From: Butyrivibrio sp.
Lineage (GTDB): Bacteria; Bacillota; Clostridia; Lachnospirales; Lachnospiraceae
Length of the DNA: 64,000 nt
Assembly (NCBI GenBank): GCA_015056625.1
Contig: SVFY01000004.1
Span: forward strand, 62,001 to 126,000
Direction: 5' to 3'
In this document: positions 59,526-64,000 of the stretch, piece after piece
Layout: each line of letters begins with the position of its first letter
How positions within the stretch are numbered: position 1 is the stretch's first letter
The notes under the pieces: model-generated
Seen by the model: the letters and a program-made list of their open reading frames with translations, nothing else
What the model was told of the DNA's origin: nothing
Databases searched by the model: none
Position numbers and translations under genes: made by a program

Positions 59526-60905
59526 TCATATGGCTGACTTGATCTGTCCCACCAGGTATAAAGAACCTGCTGCAAACACGCAGTCGCCGGATTTTCTCAT
59601 TGTGATAACATCTGTTATGCAATCTCTTACATTGCTGTAATACTTGATAGGAAGACCAATGATCCCCAGTTCATCCTTGCTGTCCTCAAAGGCTATCTTA
59701 AGGTCAGACATGGATACTGACCTCTCAGAATCAAGGATAGTAACGTATATGGAATCAAAGAGCCTGCTCTTTAATATCATGCTGATGATATCCTTGTAGA
59801 GTTTGTCAGACATAATGCCAAACACCAGATGTTTCTTGCCCTCGCAGGATATTCTTGAGACAGTGTCAAGAAATGCCTGTATTCCATCGATGTTATGGGC
59901 TCCATCAACGTAGATCCCAGGTCTCATCTCCTCCATCCTTCCGCTCCATTTAGCAGAAAGAAGGCCTTCCCTGATATCAAGCTCGCTGATATCAGCGCCG
60001 GAATCTCTTATTATCTCCAGTGCTGAAATCGCCAAAGCTGCGTTCTGTGTCTGATAGAGAGCACATGTCGCCAGCCTTAAGTCAGCATATCTATCATATA
60101 GGGATTTATATGAAAAAGCAATGCATTTGTTGCCCCCCTCATCCCCTGTAAATGACACATCTTCGATGTTTTTTTCTTCTACACATATTGCCCTTACTTC
60201 CTTTTCAAGGGCAACCTTTTTTATCACATCGGAGGTCTCTTTTCTCTTGTCAAAAAAGACTACTGGCACTCCGGTCTTGATAATGCCAGCCTTCTCAGCA
60301 GCTATTTCCTCAAGGCTTGTGCCCAGGTACTCCATGTGGTCGTAGCCAATCTCTGTAATAATGGAAATAACAGGCTTTCTTACAGCATTGGTTGCGTCAA
60401 GCCTTCCTCCAAGTCCCGTCTCCAAAATGAGATAGTCCACCGGATACACATCATAAAGTAGCATGGCTACAAAAAACAACAGCTCGAAATATGTTGGAAA
60501 ATACTCAGGATCGTCATACTCTGTAACTCGCCTTAAGACCTCCACAAAAACCTCAACAAACACGCCCTCTGAAACAGGCTTGTTGTCTATGGCAAATCTC
60601 TCATTCAGGGAGACAAGATGCGGTGATGTAAAAAGACCTACTGAGTAATCAGCCTTTGTGAGCACTGTGGAAATGTAGCTGCAAACTGAGCCCTTTCCGT
60701 TGGTGCCTGCCACGTGGATTATATTGATATTTTCATCGGGGGATCCCAGATAGTCCAAAAACGCCCTGGTTTCCTCCAATGAATGCTTCTGTGTGAACCT
60801 GGGGATCATGTTAAGGAGCCCCTCACACTCAGCAATTGTAATCTTAGCATTGTTATCAGCTCTCTCTATAAGCTCAGAGACTGCCAAATTCAAAGTGTCG
60901 TCCAT
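59526..60905 (-). CDS. folC: Folylpolyglutamate / dihydrofolate synthase
   Basis: 459 residues. P-loop HVAGTNGKGSVCSYIS (about 60-75), the Ω-loop region FTSPHL, and the Mur-ligase-type ATPase core with ETGLGGRLDATNA and YDHMEYLGTSLEEIA. The C-terminal domain starts near 310 with YVDGAHNIDGIQAFLD. It adds glutamate to dihydropteroate and folates, retaining them in the cell. It follows valS by 22 bp in the usual valS-folC order of Firmicutes. No long gap separates it from the 54-residue gene. Confidence 0.97.
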   Translation of the reverse strand: MDDTLNLAVSELIERADNNAKITIAECEGLLNMIPRFTQKHSLEETRAFLDYLGSPDENINIIHVAGTNGKGSVCSYISTVLTKADYSVGLFTSPHLVSLNERFAIDNKPVSEGVFVEVFVEVLRRVTEYDDPEYFPTYFELLFFVAMLLYDVYPVDYLILETGLGGRLDATNAVRKPVISIITEIGYDHMEYLGTSLEEIAAEKAGIIKTGVPVVFFDKRKETSDVIKKVALEKEVRAICVEEKNIEDVSFTGDEGGNKCIAFSYKSLYDRYADLRLATCALYQTQNAALAISALEIIRDSGADISELDIREGLLSAKWSGRMEEMRPGIYVDGAHNIDGIQAFLDTVSRISCEGKKHLVFGIMSDKLYKDIISMILKSRLFDSIYVTILDSERSVSMSDLKIAFEDSKDELGIIGLPIKYYSNVRDCITDVITMRKSGDCVFAAGSLYLVGQIKSAI

Positions 60906-60927
60906 ACTAATCCTAAAGTCTTAGCTC

Positions 60928-63600
60928 TTAACCCTTGAGCTGAGAGAGTCTTTCTGTAATCTGATCATAGGTCTGCTGGTATTTCTCCTGCTTGGCCTTC
61001 TCTTCTGCAATCTTGCTCTCTGGAGCCTTGGAAAGGAACTTCTCATTGCTGAGCATGTTCTTGGAACGCATAAGCTCCCCTTCAAGCTTCTCTTTTTCCT
61101 TGGTCAGACGCTGGATCTCAGCCTGAATATCCACAAGATCTGAGAAAGGAATATATATAGTAGCATTGGCAAGAGCTACAGATACTGCATCGTCAGCAAT
61201 ACCGCTCTTGTCGCTCTGGCAAACGGACTCAGAAGCATAGGCAAGTGACTCAAAGAAGAGCTTGCCAGCCCTAAAGGTGTCAAGGATCTCACTGTTCTCA
61301 CTTACAACAAAGACCTTGGCCTTTCTTGAAGGAGCAACATTCATCTGAGTACGAACGTTTCTGATGCCGCGAACAGCTTCTTTCATAAGCTCAACTGCTC
61401 TCTCGTCATCTGCGTAGTTCCACTCATCCTTGTATACAGGCCAGTCAGAGATCATGATAGACTCCTCTTCATCCTGAAGAGTGCAGAAGATCTCCTCTGT
61501 AATAAATGGCATATATGGGTGAAGGAGCTTAAGGGCATTTATCAGAACTGTCTGAAGTGTCCAAAGAGCTGCCTCATGAGATGCTGCGTCATCAGAATTG
61601 TACAGACGAGGCTTGACCATCTCGATATACCAGTCGCAGAACTCATCCCATATGAAGTCATATACCTTCTGAACAGCGATACCAAGCTCGAACTTGTCCA
61701 TGTTATCAGTAACTTCTCTGATAGTTGAGTTGAGCCTTGAAAGGATCCAGTGATCCTCAGCAAGAAGTCCCTCTGGCTGAGGCTGGTGTATAGCAGAAGG
61801 AGCATCCTCCTTCATGTTCATCATGATAAATCTGGAAGCATTCCAGACCTTGTTAGCAAAGTTACGGCAGTTCTCAACTCTCTCGTTGTAGAATCTCATG
61901 TCGTTACCAGGTGCATTACCAGTAACGATTGTAAGACGAAGAGCATCTGCGCCGTAGTTCTCTATTACTTCAAGAGGATCGATACCATTTCCAAGGGACT
62001 TACTCATCTTTCTTCCCTGGGAATCCCTGATAAGACCGTGGAAAAGAACTGTCTTAAAAGGATATGTTCCCATGTGCTCGTAGCTTGAGAAGATCATCCT
62101 GATAACCCAGAAGAAGATGATGTCATATCCGGTTACAAGTACATCTGTAGGGAAGAAGTACTTAAGGTCTGGTGTCTCGTGAGGCCATCCAAGAGTCTCG
62201 AAAGGCCAAAGAGCTGATGAGAACCAAGTATCAAGGGTATCAGGGTCCTGAGTAAGGTGTGTGTGTCCGCACTTAGGGCAAACAGAAGGTGCCTCTTTTG
62301 CAACAACAACCTCTCCGCACTTGTCGCAGTAGTATGCTGGGATCCTGTGTCCCCACCAGAGCTGTCTTGAAATACACCAGTCTCTGATATTGTCTGTCCA
62401 GTTGAAGTAGATCTTGTCCATTCTTGGTGGGATAAGCTTGATCTCACCTGTCTTTACTGCATTTACTGCAGGCTTAATAAGCTCGTCCATCTTGACGAAC
62501 CACTGAGCCTTGATCATAGGCTCTACTGTTGTATGGCAACGGTCATGGGTACCAACGTTGTGAGAGTAGTCCTCGATTTCAACTAAAAGTCCCATTTCAT
62601 CAAGCTCTTTTACAATGGCATCTCTTGCAGCATATCTGTCCATGCCCTCAAACTTGCCACCGTTTGCATTTATTGTCGCATCATCATTTAAGATGTTAAC
62701 TTCTGGAAGGTTGTGTCTCTTACCAACCTCAAAGTCGTTAGGGTCATGGGCAGGTGTGATCTTAACTACACCAGTACCAAACTCCATATCAACGTAGGAA
62801 TCCTCAACGATAGGGATCTGCTTGTTAACTATAGGAAGAAGTACCTTCTTGCCATGATAAGCCTTGTATCTGTCGTCCTCAGGATTTACTGCAACAGCAG
62901 TATCACCCAGCATTGTCTCAGGACGTGTAGTAGCAAACTCAATGAACTTGTCCTTGGAAACGGATCCGTCGTCCTCTATAAGAGGATACTTGATATGCCA
63001 AAGATGACCAGCCTGCTCCTCATACTCAACCTCAGCATCTGAGATGGATGTCTTGCAGACAGGACACCAGTTTACGATCCTGCTTCCCTTATATATGTAG
63101 CCTTTCTCATGCATCTTGACGAAGACTTCTGTAACAGCCTCGTTACAGCCCTCATCCATGGTAAAGCGCTCTCTGTCCCAGTCACAGGAAGAACCAAGCT
63201 TTTTAAGCTGTGATACGATGGTTCCGCCATATTCCTTTTTCCACTCCCAGGCTTTCTCAAGGAACTTCTCTCTTCCAAGTTCTCTTTTGTCTATGCCCTG
63301 CTTCTTAAGCTCGTCAGTGATACGAACCTCAGTAGCAATGCTGGCGTGGTCAGTTCCAGGCTGCCATAGTGCATTGTAGCCCTGCATTCTCTTCCATCTG
63401 ATCAAAATATCCTGAAGGGTCTGATCAAAAGCATGACCCATATGAAGCTTACCTGTGATATTTGGGGGTGGAATGACGATGGTAAATGGTTTTTTGGTCT
63501 CATCTACCTCTGCGTGAAAATATTTCTTCTCCTCCCATTTTGAATACAACCTGTCCTCAATGTCTCTGGGATTGTAGGTTTTCTCAAGTTCTTTTTTCAT
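60928..63600 (-). CDS. valS: Valyl-tRNA synthetase
   Basis: 890 residues, class I synthetase. The HIGH-type motif is PPPNITGKLHMGHAFD (about 43-58) and the KMSKS motif is QGRKMSKSLGNG (about 525). Editing domain (about 200-350) includes EFATTRPETMLGDTAVAVNP. The anticodon-binding region and C-terminal coiled arm (about 820-890) with EIQRLTKEKEKLEGELMR complete it. It charges tRNA-Val and hydrolyses mischarged Thr-tRNA. AGGAGA lies before the ATG. It opens the operon that continues to folC and the surface-modification genes. Confidence 0.98.
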   Translation of the reverse strand: MKKELEKTYNPRDIEDRLYSKWEEKKYFHAEVDETKKPFTIVIPPPNITGKLHMGHAFDQTLQDILIRWKRMQGYNALWQPGTDHASIATEVRITDELKKQGIDKRELGREKFLEKAWEWKKEYGGTIVSQLKKLGSSCDWDRERFTMDEGCNEAVTEVFVKMHEKGYIYKGSRIVNWCPVCKTSISDAEVEYEEQAGHLWHIKYPLIEDDGSVSKDKFIEFATTRPETMLGDTAVAVNPEDDRYKAYHGKKVLLPIVNKQIPIVEDSYVDMEFGTGVVKITPAHDPNDFEVGKRHNLPEVNILNDDATINANGGKFEGMDRYAARDAIVKELDEMGLLVEIEDYSHNVGTHDRCHTTVEPMIKAQWFVKMDELIKPAVNAVKTGEIKLIPPRMDKIYFNWTDNIRDWCISRQLWWGHRIPAYYCDKCGEVVVAKEAPSVCPKCGHTHLTQDPDTLDTWFSSALWPFETLGWPHETPDLKYFFPTDVLVTGYDIIFFWVIRMIFSSYEHMGTYPFKTVLFHGLIRDSQGRKMSKSLGNGIDPLEVIENYGADALRLTIVTGNAPGNDMRFYNERVENCRNFANKVWNASRFIMMNMKEDAPSAIHQPQPEGLLAEDHWILSRLNSTIREVTDNMDKFELGIAVQKVYDFIWDEFCDWYIEMVKPRLYNSDDAASHEAALWTLQTVLINALKLLHPYMPFITEEIFCTLQDEEESIMISDWPVYKDEWNYADDERAVELMKEAVRGIRNVRTQMNVAPSRKAKVFVVSENSEILDTFRAGKLFFESLAYASESVCQSDKSGIADDAVSVALANATIYIPFSDLVDIQAEIQRLTKEKEKLEGELMRSKNMLSNEKFLSKAPESKIAEEKAKQEKYQQTYDQITERLSQLKG

Positions 63601-63643
63601 GATCTTCTCCTAAATATCATAGTTATTTAAGCAACTATTGTAA

Positions 63644-64000
63644 TCAACTATGCTGTGCTTCGTCAAGGGACTTCTGGGAAATGAGAGCTTTATGCAAAAG
63701 AACTACTTCTCCCTTTTTATGCTCCTTGACCTGGTAAAGGGCATTGTCTGCTGCATACATGTAATCCCAGAGCTTATTGGTCTCGCTTGGTACGGAGTTT
63801 CTGACTCCCTGGGATACGGTAACGCCCACCATCCTGCCGCTTTTCTTGTCTTCAAATCTAAGGGCTGCGATCTGATCCCTGAGTCCTGTTGCGCACTCCA
63901 TGATCTCGCTATCGTCCATGCCCTCATATATAATGACGAACTCATCGCCGCCATATCTGAAAGCCTTGATGCCCTGTCTGCTCCTGCAAAGATCGCTTAT
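63644..64000 (-). CDS. Diguanylate cyclase, C-terminal part (partial)
   Basis: The frame continues beyond the window end at 64000, so only the last 118 residues are seen. They hold the C-terminal half of a GGDEF domain with an intact motif in FRYGGDEFVII. The inhibitory RxxD motif is not visible at the usual distance (RQGI is there instead), so product inhibition may be absent. A typical tail follows with YAADNALYQVKEHKKG. Upstream sensor domains lie outside the window. It makes c-di-GMP. It ends 43 bp before valS on the same strand. Confidence 0.88.
   Translation of the reverse strand: MSDLCRSRQGIKAFRYGGDEFVIIYEGMDDSEIMECATGLRDQIAALRFEDKKSGRMVGVTVSQGVRNSVPSETNKLWDYMYAADNALYQVKEHKKGEVVLLHKALISQKSLDEAQHS

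Overview
The window reads as chromosome of a moderate-GC (low to mid 40s percent by eye) Firmicute of the clostridial branch, most likely a Lachnospiraceae rumen/gut bacterium of the Butyrivibrio-Pseudobutyrivibrio type. The reasons are the fused clostridial-type PurL, an atypical PurA, the infC-rpmI-rplT operon with an attenuated leader, plant-sugar glycosidases (GH3, GH36, GH13), chemoreceptors and c-di-GMP proteins, and many proteins resembling lachnospiraceal families. The genus is an inference. No prophage, CRISPR array, rRNA or transposase gene is visible.

Layout. 1-3.4 kb: secreted coiled-coil protein (cut by the window edge), Gfo/Idh/MocA oxidoreductase and a membrane-anchored SH3 protein, all on the minus strand. 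3.5-5.3 kb: tRNA-Arg(CCG), an acyltransferase-3 membrane protein and a small ribbon-helix-helix protein with a likely autoregulated promoter, on the plus strand. 5.4-8.2 kb: DUF5688-like protein, EF-P and an unrecognised protein. 8.3-18 kb: a minus-strand nucleotide operon purL-carA-carB followed by a DUF1961-like gene and aroQ, ending in an array of hairpins. 18-23 kb: TetR, a small unknown protein, a divergent LysR regulator, a HAD phosphatase and a chemoreceptor. 23.2-28.2 kb: purA (+) and a GH3 glucosidase (-) converge on 1.35 kb without genes, packed with palindromic repeats.

28-42 kb: small unknown proteins, a degenerate GGDEF-EAL protein, an intact diguanylate cyclase, a cation diffusion facilitator, GH36 alpha-galactosidase, TetR, PepD, the infC-rpmI-rplT operon, a membrane-bound XRE regulator, VanZ and HAD proteins. 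42-52.8 kb: secreted GH13 amylase, a second chemoreceptor, then a heptad-repeat lipoprotein plus MMPL transporter divergent from a TetR gene. 52.9-64 kb: a long minus-strand cluster read as valS-folC-54 aa protein-TPR-MBOAT-SGNH-80 aa protein-RidA-TPR lipoprotein-SDR, with the end of another diguanylate cyclase upstream. The MBOAT/SGNH/TPR group is probably an O-acylation module for a surface polymer.

The most unusual content is non-coding. Two copies of a structured element (24571-24743 and, inverted, 25624-25879) each begin about 20 nt after a stop codon and share conserved loops, while their 25-bp stems differ in sequence but stay complementary. One carries a 135-bp palindrome in its apical stem, and a relative of that palindrome sits at the stop codon of a TetR gene (52777-52892). 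Arrays of short hairpins (8.3 kb, 24.9 kb, 25.2-25.6 kb) and a 92-bp repeat found inside the rpmI-rplT spacer and at 55.3 kb add further repeat families. infC appears to start at AUU behind a terminator/antiterminator leader.
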